Positions 9,031-21,355 of a stretch of 64,000 nt of DNA are shown here, one piece after another. Source of the stretch: Grifola frondosa (taxonomy: Eukaryota; Basidiomycota; Agaricomycetes; Polyporales; Grifolaceae); assembly GCA_001683735.1 (NCBI GenBank), contig LUGG01000018.1, positions 310,001 to 374,000 of the forward strand. The letters run 5' to 3'. Made by a program: the position numbers and the translations under genes. The notes under the pieces are model-generated. The model had not been told where the DNA came from, made no database searches, and worked only from the letters and a program-made list of their open reading frames with translations. Numbering within the stretch: the stretch's first letter is position 1; each line of letters starts with the position of its first letter.

Positions 9031-12000
9031 CAGGTCTAAAAGAGATAATTAAGAGTCTTGTTAAAGCAATAATAATAATAAGACTTACTGATTTAGCATT
9101 TTAGAATCTACTAACATATGACAATAAGGTGTTTTTACACTATATTCATCATATAGATCAGCAAGCTAAAGGAATTGCTGTTAAAATAAATAGCTAATAA
9201 ATAAAAATGATACTCACTGCAGATTTGAAGTTATCTTCATCCCTTGGTACATATGCTTGTTGAGCAAACACACACTCTTCATTTGTTCATGCACAACAAT
9301 ATTCATAGCTGTCATGAGGATAGGGAATCATTTTTTTGGCTGCAGAATTTATCAAATACTGTATCATAAATGGTGACATTCACATCATCATTGACATCCT
9401 CATTTGTGATGTTTCCAAGTCCACCAAGTTCATCACCAGAGTATGATAAAGGAGAGAGAGGGGATTAGAAATATGAAAAGAGGACAAGAGAAGATTTTGA
9501 TTTATGATAAAAAGAGAACGTGATTTGTTATTTCCTGTGACAGGTTTAAAGCAAGATTGCCATGCTTTCTCATCCCTCAGGATGGATCTAAAGTCACTGC
9601 AGAATATATTAGACTATCATATGTTTATATAGAATGGGACACTTACTTTTGTTAAATGTTGTCAAAGAAATGATCTGACTCACCAATATTTCTACAGTTA
9701 ATGTCTTGATTGAGATTATAATTGGAGAGAAGTGATGTAAAAAAACATTGTGGAGAATTTTAGCCCCATGAATAGACATAGATGTGTCACCAAGGGATAA
9801 TCCTCTTAACAATATGCTTGCCCCAAATTGTATCATCACAAGGTAGTAACACAATGATTTGGTGTTAAAGATGGCTCCCAAAACACAAAACTGATTTCAT
9901 CCAAAGCTAAAAACAAGCTATAATTAGAATACATCATTCAGAATATTAAAAAATACTATCAGTCCTTTTAATTATTGTGGTATTGCATGAAGAGAGCTGA
10001 CACCGGAAGAAATGCAAGCTAATATAGATGATATTCAGTCTCATAAACTTACAGCTTTTTTCTCAGTTGACTGTGGACTCATTATTAAAGTTTAGATATA
10101 GTACTCTTTCAACCATATTTTAAAAATCTACGGTTGAAATATGAAACAATTATGCATTTATTTTGCACTATGTCTAAGTTATTCAGTGGACCAAAAAAGA
10201 TTTACATGCCTAAAGCTTAAGCTCAGAAAAATAAAAAGTTCACAACTGAGCATAAAAAAGGCAGCATATATCTGCTAAGTTTGCAGTAAATTTATAATAT
10301 ATTTGACATGTTAAGCAGTTTGCTTTTTATAATTGAAAACTCTGCTAAAGGTTAATTTTTAATGATCTTTCACATATCATTGATATAGTTCTATATGAGA
10401 AGAATAACTTTATGTCAGAAAAATGTCAATTATATTGCCAATATGTTCAAAATGTGATCATCATGTTTTCTGAACAAACACATTGTGAAAGTGTTTAGAA
10501 TATTATCAAGACATTATTCAGCTTTTGAATAATATCATAATATTATTTCCAATGTTTTCACAATGTGTTCATATGAAAAATACAATGGACACATCCTGAA
10601 TATGCATACAATTTCATCAGTATTTTTTCAACATAAACATAAAAATTACAGCTAGAATATATCTAAAAGTATCATTTTATTTGTTTCTGAGTGAAATTGT
10701 CAGAACATATTTTGAACACATTGTGATTATATTTTAAATAATATTACAAAAATTTCACCATGGTTATGATCCCATTCAAAACATGTTACAAAATATGACC
10801 AAAATCAAAACTACAATGATGCTGATAGAAAAATAACTGCTCACCCCAAATCTAACATTTGTGAAATGAACTGTGAGTTGCTAGATGGATGATATAATGG
10901 ATATGACTTGATAGTCAAAGTAGATAACAGGAAAATGGCGATTATTTAAAATGAGATAGCAAACTGAAAGAGAGAAGAGTAATTGAGAAAGAATTGTAAG
11001 ATACAATTGAGATTGAAATGATTATCACATTGAAGTTTAAGAGTGCAAAAAAAGGTGAACTGAGAAAAGAGGGTTAAAATGTGACACAAAAAGTGATTGT
11101 CTTGATTGTGAATCTTCAGTTACTTTACAGCAGTGAGCCAAGCTTTGAAATCTTCTAGATAGCACAACATCTTCTTGGGCCAAATGAGATCAAGTATCAG
11201 AAACTTCAACAGGATACCTGTCCATTTGAATGGTTCAATCATGAATCAAGAATTATCCATAAGAGATGAACTTCAGAGATTAAAGGTGGTATGTTTTTGG
11301 ATCATGAAAATCAACTTGGTAGATAGCTGAAACATCCAAGGAGCATAACCACTCATCTGAGGTCTCAGCATGAAAAAGACAGGTGCCATGAATTAGAAAG
11401 TAATAAAATAAAAATGTAAGGAGAAACAAGGTGTGATGTGATGATGACCATAGCAATGCTTCTTTATAGTTTTAAGCATTTGCTCTGCCAGCTGATTAAG
11501 TCAGCTTCTTTATTTAATTTTAAATTTTGCACAATGTTGGTGAGCCATATATATTTAATATTGTGCATTTTTACAAGTACCACACTGTGGATAGAAATCT
11601 GCTGCAGCACCAAATAGGTGATAATCATGAGCTTCATCCCCTTTTAGAAATTGGATTACTTTTTTATTTTCTCAAATGTTATATTTCTTTGCATTATATG
11701 TGAATCATAACCTAATATAGCAGTTACACTTTCAGCATGATCAGAATATTAGTTTGTAGCATGCCACAGCATTAAAGTCCATGAAGTTTGTTAAGGAAGA
11801 GCATTGTACCGCCTGGAGCTCAGTGAAAGAATGACAGCATTTGCTGAACTGCATGTAATATTTCCTCAACAGGTGAATACAAATGTAAGCTATTGTTTGC
11901 AATTTATTGCCACATTGTTGGAAGGCTCATTGTCATATTTGGTCCTCAATATGTCTTCTGCTTAAGACATCATGGACATGCACTCCATGCAGGTGAAGAG

Positions 12001-14000
12001 TGCCTTGAACCATCTTCACCTAACCCAGGCTGCCAAGAATGTCCAACTGCTGGGCTTGTTTAAGTGCGAGGTGGTGAGTTGAAATATGCCATTGCTGATG
12101 CATGCTCAGATTCATCCCAGGATGATGCCTATTGATTTCTGTTTCTCAATGCTGATTGTGTGTGGCTCACACTTCTGCTTCTTAGTGCTCATAAAGAGTG
12201 CCTCACATTCAAGCCACCCAAAATGATTGACCTCTTCAAAATCATGGAGAATAATGGGCAGATCCTAGCAGAGTTGCATGCTGTGGTGATATCAGGCACT
12301 GCCATCATCAGCAACCTTGGGCCAAATTGATGGTGAGAAGATAAGTGGGTAGAAAGTGAAAGGTTTACTTTGATCAAGGGTTAACATCTGTGCAGGGTGA
12401 TTAAAATGCTGAAGAGGCCTCAAGAATGGTGCCATGGAGGTGATCTTCAAAAGGACCAGGTCCAATGCTTCACTGTCTTGTGAAGCAGGGTAAGCTGATC
12501 AAACCCTTTTTGGTGTAGCAAGGCATTGAGTTCTGAACAGTGAGGTTGGCTTTTCTGAACTGATGAAAGGAATCACTGACTTGTCCTCTGTCTATGAAAA
12601 AGCCAATAAGCTACCTTCCATCTCCCCCTCTGAGACTGATGAAATGGTGCAATGACATGAATGGCAGGGTATGAGAATAATAAGAGTGGCTTGCTCCTGA
12701 GCTCTTAGCAGCTTTTGTTAGTCTTTAATGTATACAGTGTGTATAGTGCTAAGTGATTTGTATGGATAATGCCTCAGGACTGATATAGAATCAGCATAGA
12801 ATCGAGATGAAAATCTGAGGTAATTAAAGTGACCCTCAATTCCGGTTCAATTTTAAGGCCTTGAACTATCACAATCTGTGTATGAATCATCTGAAAATCT
12901 GACACTCTGACTTTTTCTAATGATATCTCTATTCATAATAAATAGTATATTATGATTAGAGTATAATTAGACTACAATTATATTATATTGCCAATAGATA
13001 TACTCTCAAGTCATCCCTTTAATGATACATAATAATAATATCTGGCTTGTGAACATATTTAATTATAATTATGAACCATTAGATTGGGCAACTTAGTCCA
13101 TCACATGCTTTTGTTAGCATCAAATGTTAGTTTGGTAGTTCTGCACATTTTCCTGATCTTTATTACTTCTAATACTTTCACTAACATGTTCATCAATGTA
13201 AATGTGGAGATGGCATTCATGTAACAGCACTCCTCCTATCACATCTTATGATGCATTGTATTTGTATGCTCACTTTCTCTTTGCTTTTTTGTGCTATCCA
13301 TTGTGTACCTATTTTTGTGCCCCAGATTTTCTGCTTCTATATATGTTCATGTATGTGTATGACTGATATAATAGATGAATTACACAATTCTTCCATGTTA
13401 TTGCATGTCAACCTCCCACTACATAAATGCCCCATCTCCAGGAATTGAAACATGGTGGATATAGCATTGCCATCTAACTCAAGTGTCCTTCTGGAAAGGA
13501 CACTCATAGTGCAAGATGAAAACAAATTATATGACTTTGTTAAGAATGTTGCTCTGCATACACAGTATCCTTCTGGCTACACCATCATTTTAAGGGGGGA
13601 TAAATTTTGGTCCATGGTTCCAAGGATGAAAGATCAATCAACCTGACCAAATTAATCCTTTCAGTCATGTGATGCATTTGAATGCACACAGAGAAGGTCA
13701 TTTTCTGCATTTTTTGATCTTTCATCATTCAAAATTTAGATTAATAGCTTGTATTATAGTCCAGCCTCATCTCTAATGTACATACATTCATTCTATGAAT
13801 ATAAAAGAGGGATAAACTGGGAGAGGAAGAAATAATTACTAGTTTTGATGAGCAAACATTCAAAGTCATAAAGTTGCATTCATTCATCATTCAACCATCT
13901 GCTATGGCTCACACCAGCCTTCACCATGTTTTTAGCACTTTCTGCTGCCTTCAGCTTCATCAGCTTCATCATTTGCATTATTATTGCCACCACACTCAGG
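9031..14000. other. AT-rich decayed repeat DNA
   Basis: No gene with a recognisable product. The stretch 10,501-11,100 contains a single CG dinucleotide in 600 bases. Short protein-like segments occur on the plus strand (about 11,990-12,080 and 12,220-12,330), but they are too degraded to name. A fold-back structure at 10,471-10,571 is listed separately. Confidence 0.5.
10471..10571. repeat. Imperfect ~100-bp fold-back (inverted repeat)
   Basis: The outer arm at 10,471-10,491 (containing ACACATTGTGAAA) pairs with TTTTCACAATGTGTTCA at 10,555-10,571. Inside, AATATTAT pairs with ATAATATT, and an inner hairpin is formed by ATTATTCA and TGAATAAT. The end motif GAACACATTGTGA recurs near 10,713. 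It may be a decayed fold-back MITE. No target duplication is clear. Confidence 0.45.
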
Positions 14001-14350
14001 TCATCCACACCATCAAGAGCACTGATGCAAAGGTATCGGACATCATTGCTCTTGATTATCAGTGCTTTGGAGATGGGGCCCAGGTGCAGAAAAGAAAAGA
14101 GCTTGAAGAGAACCATGCTGGGCTCAATCAAGAACTACTTCTGGAGCATGTCCATGAAGGCCAGATACTCCATAAAATGGCCCATGCCAGTGTCCTTTTA
14201 ATCACAAGTGCTGTGTACATGTCACTCACCATAAAGGGGAATGTAGCTGGATTGAAATGTGTGCCATTAGCAAATATTCCAGCTAGCTGTGACCAGTTAT
14301 CACAAACCTACACTCACCTTGCTAAAAGGTGGAAAGAGAGTAACACTTAA
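13874..14350 (+). other. Unassigned open stretch in repeat DNA
   Basis: A 158-codon open frame without recognisable domains. The minus strand of the same segment is also open for 83 codons. The His- and Leu-rich start looks like chance. It may be a decayed element exon, but nothing in the sequence gives it a function. Confidence 0.2.
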
Positions 14351-15290
14351 AGTGAGAGGGGAATGTGTGATATGGGGATTAGCAAAATAGTTGTTGAGTC
14401 TGAGCCTGAAGGGTGCAGACAGGTCTCCTTATATACATGTGTACTAGAACCCTGGACACTACTTTAGGATTTATGATACCATGCTGACTGATTGCTAACT
14501 AATGCTGCACATGACTGCCAAGCCATAAGTCAGCCAAGTCATTCAATAGCATATCTCCTGGTACAGCCTTATCTATCTATCTATATCTGTGATTAGAAAA
14601 TAACAAGAAAATGATAAGATAATCATAGATTATCTATGTGACATAGATAAGATGAGGATAAGATAAAGACTTATGATTGAAAGCACATTTAGAAAATATA
14701 ATGTATAAGTCTGACTGAATAAGTGTCAAATATGGTACTTAGAGAAAATCTGTGACAACAGTCTGACAGCTCCTCAACAAATGTCTCCATCATGCTGCCA
14801 GTCATCCTCTCAACCTTTGTAGGCTTTTGCCAGACACTGTCAAAGCAATATAATTTTTTGTGGTTAAGCAACAAGCCTTCTGGACCTGGTCACATTAACT
14901 TCTTGCAATGTAAGATTCTTGTACTAACAATACAAGATATATCAGCATGCAATCTTTTCTGAAATACAATATGCACACCTTTTTATTAGTATTCTCAGTC
15001 TTGATCAGTGAAACCCAACTTTCACCAGAAGCCCTCAGTCTTCATTTTTGCTAAGTCAAACTAGATTAGTTGAGAATCTGAAGACATAAAGAAGCTCCTC
15101 ACAGATAAATCTGCCATCCTACGATGTGACTCAGAACATCTGACTTCACAAACTCAAGCTTCTCCATGAGTGCACTTTTGTGTTACTTTTGGTGATCAAT
15201 ATAAAATGAGATACTATCATCAAATAACCAAAGATCATCTGACTAGAGTAAATACTGTTCTATGGTCAAGTGTGGTTTGAAGATTCTCCA
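14351..15290. other. AT-rich interval with short ATCT-type simple repeat
   Basis: No gene. A short (ATCT)n run at 14,569-14,585 is followed by GATAAGATAA-type sequence to about 14,675. The rest shows nothing I can support. Confidence 0.45.
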
Positions 15291-15960
15291 GATAGAAACA
15301 GGTGCACCAAGCATGATGAGATTTTTTACTTTTCCAAACAGAGACTCAGTCAAGTCCAGTTATATAAGCATCCTTTGTCACAAAGAGCTTGGTTTACTTT
15401 GTGAAAATAATGTGCAGTTTTATAGAACACAGATAGAAAATAGGGGGGTTACAAGGTCCAAACTCTGAATAGTTTGTCTTGTAAGTACTCTTCAATTTCT
15501 CTTTCAATAATACTGCTTCTTGCAGTAATTCTGACTTTCAAAACAAATTCAACAATACTGCCTGCTGATTGGGATGCTCTGCTTTTGAGAGACTTATGCT
15601 TCTCAAATTGTTGCAAGACAGGGTCCTAACTCTTTCAATCTTTGCTTGATACCATGTATCTTGTGCCTTTTGTGACAGGATTCTTCATCTGTCTCTAACA
15701 AAGGTTCAATAACTAATCTGCGTAAATTTACACTTCCAAAGGCTCTTGCTTTGGCACTCTAACAATTTAGGTCAGTGACTTCTGATCTTCCTTTCCAATC
15801 TTGTGCTTCCAGCATTTCCTGTCTGGACAGTTGACAATTTAGGGGAACTTTTTCACCTAACCAAGTGCTTCTAGGGCTCCTTGTCTAGCAAGTTGACAAT
15901 TTAGGGGGAATAACTTTCACATGCAGGTAAGCCTAGACTGCACACTCAAGTGGGGCTTAC
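15291..15960 (-). repeat. Dispersed repeat, inverted relative of 35.64-36.13 kb
   Basis: The sequence at 15,301-15,355 matches the reverse complement of 36,070-36,120, including a perfect 17-bp core GTGCACCAAGCATGATG. The motif at 15,801-15,840 (CTTGTGCTTCCAG ... CTGTCTGGACAGT) matches the reverse complement of 35,690-35,730. A partial second copy of that motif lies 62 bases downstream. Together these define two opposed, diverged copies of one repeat family, perhaps an LTR-type element. The family could not be named. Confidence 0.5.
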
Positions 15961-16141
15961 TAAGCAATAGATATTTAACTTCAAAGATGAGACTACTGAG
16001 AAAGATGGACTTGGGGGGAGGGAACTTTGTATGGGCTATCTGGGGAGGGAGAAGATAGACTACCTACTGCTTGTTTGTTTAAGCTTATAAACTCTACAGA
16101 AATATTCTAGAATGTTTCATTTTCTGCTGACTCATCCCCTC

Positions 16142-16283
16142 TTCTGCTTACCAATCCACCCTCTCTCTGCCTATCAATCCATCCTCTCTCTGCCTACCAA
16201 TTCACCCCCTCTCTGCACCAACCACCCCTCTCTCTGCCTACCAATCCACTCCCAATGCTTATCAATCCACCAACTTTCTGCTG
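16142..16283. repeat. Pyrimidine-rich minisatellite, ~24-bp unit
   Basis: About six imperfect copies of a unit close to CTCTCTGCCTACCAATCCAC. The units drift in length and sequence. The plus-strand open frame across it (SAYQSIL, SLPTNSP and similar) simply reflects the repeat. Confidence 0.65.
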
Positions 16284-17779
16284 ATGAAGCACATCTGGAA
16301 GCTATTGATAGCTTCTATACCTTGCTGATTCTTTCTACATTATTCTTTGTCCTTCTGGAGAATTCTCTCAAATTCTGAGGTCTTCTTGATTCCATATTAC
16401 TTTAGAGTGTTTTTGCATTATTCTAGCAAGTTTTCTGAGTTTCTATGATATTTCAGAACATTCTGGTGGTATAATTTCAATTAAAGTTCCTCTTTTTAAG
16501 GCCATAACCTTCTGGAAAGTTTCAACACCTTCTGTCCTTATAGAACATTGTGAAATGTTCTTTAGCACAGGGCTACTAATTTGCTTATTTGAGTTATGAC
16601 AGCCATATCATCCTTTTGCTGACCCAGTTTCAGTTACAATGAGTAAACTGAGTGAAGTGTGATAATCAAAGAAATATGTTTGCCACATTGTAAACTCATC
16701 CTGTTTATCCTTCTTAATTGTCCCTAGGTTTTCCCCTTCTTTATCATCATCTTCTTCATTATGGAGACTTGCAAGAATATGTTGTCTTGGGGAGATGGCT
16801 TCCATTCTAACTTGTAACCACTTCAATAACTCCTTTTCTGCCATGCTTTCTTTTCTTTAGGATCTACCTTTACTGGCCTTGATGGAGAATTGTAAAGGCC
16901 TTCCTCCAATTCTTCTTCACTTCATCCCTTAGATTTCTTTTCCTCCAGCAATGCCATCTCCTCTTCTTATTTTGAATCATACAAATTATTGTGAGAGAAA
17001 GACTAGGAGAGGGGGGTGTTCATATAATGAGCTACTTGAAATCATAATGTGGTATGGTGGGCTCATGATGGGTTGTGGAGATAAAGGATAGGGATGATAC
17101 AGGTTTGTCACAGACATTATTAAGACTACCTGTGTAAGCCAGTATAGTAATGATCCTGATAATATGGATTACCCTAGGTCTTCAGACTCCTTGTGGCCAT
17201 AACTGTGTATCTTCTGAATATACCACTTGATTCAATGAGAAGAATATGAGGTTATTATCTGGCATAACCTTGTCCAATTGTCAATGTATATGGCCTATTA
17301 TTCAATTCCACCATCCATATCACCTATATTGTATGCAGTGGTAGGATACTTTTACACCTACTTTCCAGTCTTCCAGCTAATTCTCTGTCATGATAATAAC
17401 TCAGGTTTCTTGATATTCAATGATATGTTTGGTTTGATCTATAGAGTTTACTTGATCATCAATTATATAAATGGGGCCAGGTACTAGTGCTTGATCACAA
17501 TGTCCCTAATCAGTATCAAGAAAGAGGATGGATGCAGAGGGCCTAGTTTCTGCTAGGCAGATGGGAATGGCTGCATGTTTGTTATGGCAAAAGATATTTA
17601 TAGTGCATCTGAAACTTAGATGCTGGTCAATAAAATTGCCATATTCAAGTACCAATCTGATTTGGTGCATGACAGCATGTAGCTGAGGCTGTTGTGTCAC
17701 CAAGTTTATTTACAACTTTGAATTACTCTATTATCAGTGCAAGAGCAGCTGAATTCACTTTTGTTGACCCAATCTACAT
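16284..17779. other. AT-rich interval without a nameable gene
   Basis: A minus-strand open stretch at 16,608-16,844 (MAEKELLKWLQVRMEAI...) has a protein-like, charged composition but no recognised motif. Otherwise the interval shows only AT-rich decayed DNA. Confidence 0.4.
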
Positions 17780-18662
17780 GCACTTTCTCACCTTGCTGAT
17801 TAGATGTCATGTGTGGGCCCACCCATTTATATGACTCAATTTTCTATGGAGCACTTTATTGCAGACCTAGATAGTGAGATCAAACAACATTCAAACCCCC
17901 TATGCCAATCTCTTCCAACATGCTGTCACGTGCACAAATTAATGTTTTGAAGGCCATAGTTTCAGACCTTGATCCAACTCAAGAACTCCCTTATCTTCCC
18001 TATGGAAGCAAAGATCTCAGAAATGGTTATGATTTTCTCTGGGCCAAAGATGACAAATTTTGTAATGTTAGTTATGAAGAGGTAGTGGTGATGAGGAGAC
18101 TTTTTTCTAATGCTACTGAAAATTAAAATTCACAAGTTAGATGATGGGCCTGTCTGCATTTGCCAAATGGTCAGGTTGCACAGTCATGGTGGAAGAAGTC
18201 TCTGAAAGCATATAACAAGGTGTGAATGGCAAGGAATGTCAAAGTAAGAGACCTTTCATATGCAGCTGATAATTGCTCACTTCTTGGTCTTTTTTAGATT
18301 ATCCAATTTAAACATGTATACTTTGATGAAGTGCAGTACTACTTTCAAACTCGGCTGAAAAGAGATAAATAGCCCCATCAGCTAGCAATGGTGGCTTTAT
18401 TCTGTGACCCAGATGTTATACTAGCATGAGCATCTTACAATGTAGTGCTCTCTTGCATACAACAAGTTGACAAGCACTGATTGGTCACCATTGATGTGAA
18501 GGATATCAAGTCAGGTTTCACATACTGTTGATTGGGCATTTGATGCTGGCGAGTACTATCATGGAGAAAGTCCACAGGGGAAACAAAGGTATTTTGTGTT
18601 GAAAAACTTAGACTGGAAGTTTCAGCACTGACAGACATAATTGAGACAACTAACAATGATTA
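17780..18662 (+). pseudogene. C-terminal relic of a tnp2-type transposase
   Basis: Plus-strand translation gives GPPIYMTQFSMEHFIADLDS and EIKQHSNPYANLFQ, then AQINVLKAIVSDLDP, then EVQYYFQTRLKRD, and ends with EKLRLEVSALTDIIE. Every piece aligns in order with the C-terminal part of the better-preserved minus-strand copy at 27-30 kb (GPPIYMTQFPMERIIGDL, EIKQHSNPYANLSQ, EVQYYFQVQSD, EKLRLEVALMAEITE). It is therefore a second, older copy of the same family in opposite orientation, truncated at its 5' end and carrying stops and frameshifts. No upstream transposase domains were found. Confidence 0.7.
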
Positions 18663-18879
18663 AATACTATGTACATGATATACATAGTTTCTCCAACATT
18701 CAGCACCATGTATATAGTATCCAACACTTATCTATCTATAAAAATATAATGTATCTGATACAATTGTGGCATGGACCCCAAAATCAGGAGACTTGCCTGA
18801 GGATATTGGTGCATGACAGGAAGCATGGTGCCAGCAAGAAAAAAGATGATATGGCACACTCACCACTGACATCTGCAGC

Positions 18880-19560
18880 ATGGTATGTGGAGATTGATGG
18901 CTTGCCAGAATGAAAGGTGACATGGCGGGCCCCTTATGGATGTCCATAGTGCATACACAGAAATTAATGACTCACTAAAAGAAAGAGCAGTATGATGGGC
19001 TCATCATAAACATTCATAGTGTGTATGCAGAGATTAGTGGATCACCAGAAGGAAGGGTAACATAGTGGGCTCACCATGGACATTCACAGTATATACATGA
19101 AAATCAGTAGCCTGCCAAAATGAAATGCAGTATGATGAGCTCACTGCAAACATCGCAGCACATATGTGGAGATTAGTGGCCCACCAGAGGTGGAGAGGGC
19201 AGCAGGTGGTATCATGTGAGTGGGGCAGACAAAGGATGGTATGGTAGACTTACTGTGGATGTCTGCAGTGCATAGTGGAGATCAGTGGCCCACCAGAATG
19301 AAATGTGAATGGCAGGCTTGTCACAAATGTTCACAGCATGTCATGGAAATCTGTGGCCCACAGAGATAGGGGAGAATGGTGGGCAGCATCATGCAAGCAG
19401 AAAAGTTGAAGGGTAGTATGATAGGCTTACTGTGGACATCTGTGGTGCATATGTAGAAATTGATAGCTCGTCAGAGATAGAAGAGTGAGAAAGATGAATG
19501 ATAGCACAGTGCACTTGCTGTGGACATCTGTAGCATGTATGTGGAGATCACACATGCCTG
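18880..19560. repeat. Degenerate tandem satellite, ~70-bp and ~110-bp units
   Basis: The marker GGAGATTAGTGGCCCACCAGA recurs in diverged form near 18,889, 18,957, 19,030, 19,098, 19,168, 19,276, 19,345, 19,456 and 19,541. It is preceded each time by a version of GGGCTCACTGTGGACATTCACAGTGCATATG split over the unit. Spacing is about 70 bases, with two longer units of about 110. No coding capacity is conserved. Confidence 0.6.
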
Positions 19561-20119
19561 GCTCTGAAAAATGTTCACCTTATGGTTACTCCTGCTGGTG
19601 CAGTCGACCCGGTGTCATGCACCAAAAGTGTTTGGTATCTGGACATGGCAAAATAACACCAATTTTGCACATTCTATCATCAGTAAATAACATGACATGG
19701 GACATCAAACTAGGAACATGATCATGTGCTCATACTCATAAATAAAGCACAATACTACTTAGTCATTCCCAGGCATTCCTGTTTCCCTTCGACACAACCA
19801 TGCAAACACTTTCTTGCATCTATGACACTCAATCTCTTGCTATCTGGTGCAGCGACAATCTCATAAACATATTCTCATCCTCGATCCAAACCAGAATCAT
19901 CCCACCTGAGTCTACTTCTCCAGTCCCTTCATTTTATGGGACCCAACATTGAGTTTACTGGATGAATCATCTGTGCTCTTCAATTTCTGGAGACCCAGCT
20001 CATTGTCACAGTAGAGCATTATACAGGCAACCAGGAGGTTGCAGTTGGAATTTTTTACTCCAGGTTGGTCATGGCTGACTGGTTAGAGGCATGGAACATT
20101 TGGAACATTTGCTCATTGC

Positions 20120-20514
20120 AGAGAAATTAGTGTTGCTGTGGCTAAGTCAGGCCTAAATGCTATATAACTCATAACTTCTGCATTTTTTCAGATATTATAG
20201 TGATCTTACATTCACTTTGTAGCCTATATATAGCCACATAATCTTGCTGCATATCAAAATGTTATAGCTTGTATGATGGAGATATGGCCAAAAAGCCAAT
20301 TGCAAAGTCGACTTTTTAGTCAGCTTTTTTACCAATGTAACTGAAATTGAAACATATTCAAGATAATTTTGCAAATGATGGTGTTACATTCAATACATAT
20401 ACATCTTAGCTATTAATTTCATTTAAAATCATATCATTATCTCCAAAACTCATGTCAGAATATCTAAAAAAGCTGAAACAGTTGTGACTAAGCCATGGCA
20501 ACACTAAGAGAAAT
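20120..20514 (+). mobile_element. hAT-like MITE copy A with 8-bp TSD
   Basis: The element is 20,128-20,506 (379 bp), flanked by AGAGAAAT at 20,120-20,127 and 20,507-20,514. Termini are TAGTGTTGC and GCAACACTA, a perfect 9-bp inverted repeat that extends imperfectly to about 24 bp. It has no open frame, so it must be moved in trans. The 8-bp duplication and TAG-type end fit hAT elements. Same orientation as copy C. Confidence 0.9.
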
Positions 20515-21355
20515 ATTGAAGCCAAATGATAGTATAGTCCAGTTGCCAAAGAAAATACTACGAGCAGAAGATGCAAGGCTGATGGATAAATTCTTGCTGA
20601 TTTACATAGGATATAAATGAAAGAACTAGGTCACATAACAATGTACACATCCTTCCTTCTTTCATGATCAGAACTCAGTCTGCATTACTCTAAAAGTCAA
20701 GATGTACACTTATGTAAAGGGAGTTACATGAGAATGATTAGCAAAAGGATCTAGTTGGCCTGAAGAAGACTAATTCTGAAAGACCCAGATGAGGCCTAGA
20801 CAAGTCTACAGACTCTAGAAATGTTCAGAATTCACCAGCTGTTTTCAAAGTCGCACAGCCTAGGCTTGTTGAAAGAGACCCTCAAATTTAGGGTGCTAGA
20901 TTAGAACACCATTTTGGAGGCCAAGACAAGTCCAGACAAGTTTTAAAATCATCTGGACAATAGGCCTAGACCAAAATAATGACTCTAAAAAGTTTCAGAG
21001 TAACCTGGCCCTTTCTCACATTTGGAAAAAGCACAGTCGTACATGGTCTTATTAGGCCTCGTAGTCCCTGAAGCCTCGTAGCAAGATACCTGATCCATAG
21101 TGTGTTGTAGAAATAGCAGTATCTATGGTAGGATACAGTAGTTCTATAGTACATAGTCTTGTAGTGTTATGTAGTTCATTTGTTCGATGTAGACCTATGT
21201 AGATATAGTGTCTGACACAATGTTTCACTTGCAATAATAATTTGGTTCACTCAAAATTGATTTTGCATGGTGAGGACTGTATCTTATTTATGTCACAATG
21301 CTACTACTAAAATAATTGCTATGGATGATACTTTCAAAATGCCAGCTTCTGCAGC
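20515..21355. other. Interval with a repeat related to 35.27-35.44 kb
   Basis: No gene. The stretch around 20,780-20,960 (for example AGACCCTCAAATTTAGG and CATCTGGACAATAGGCCTAGACC) resembles 35,330-35,430. It is probably part of the same dispersed repeat family. Confidence 0.35.
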
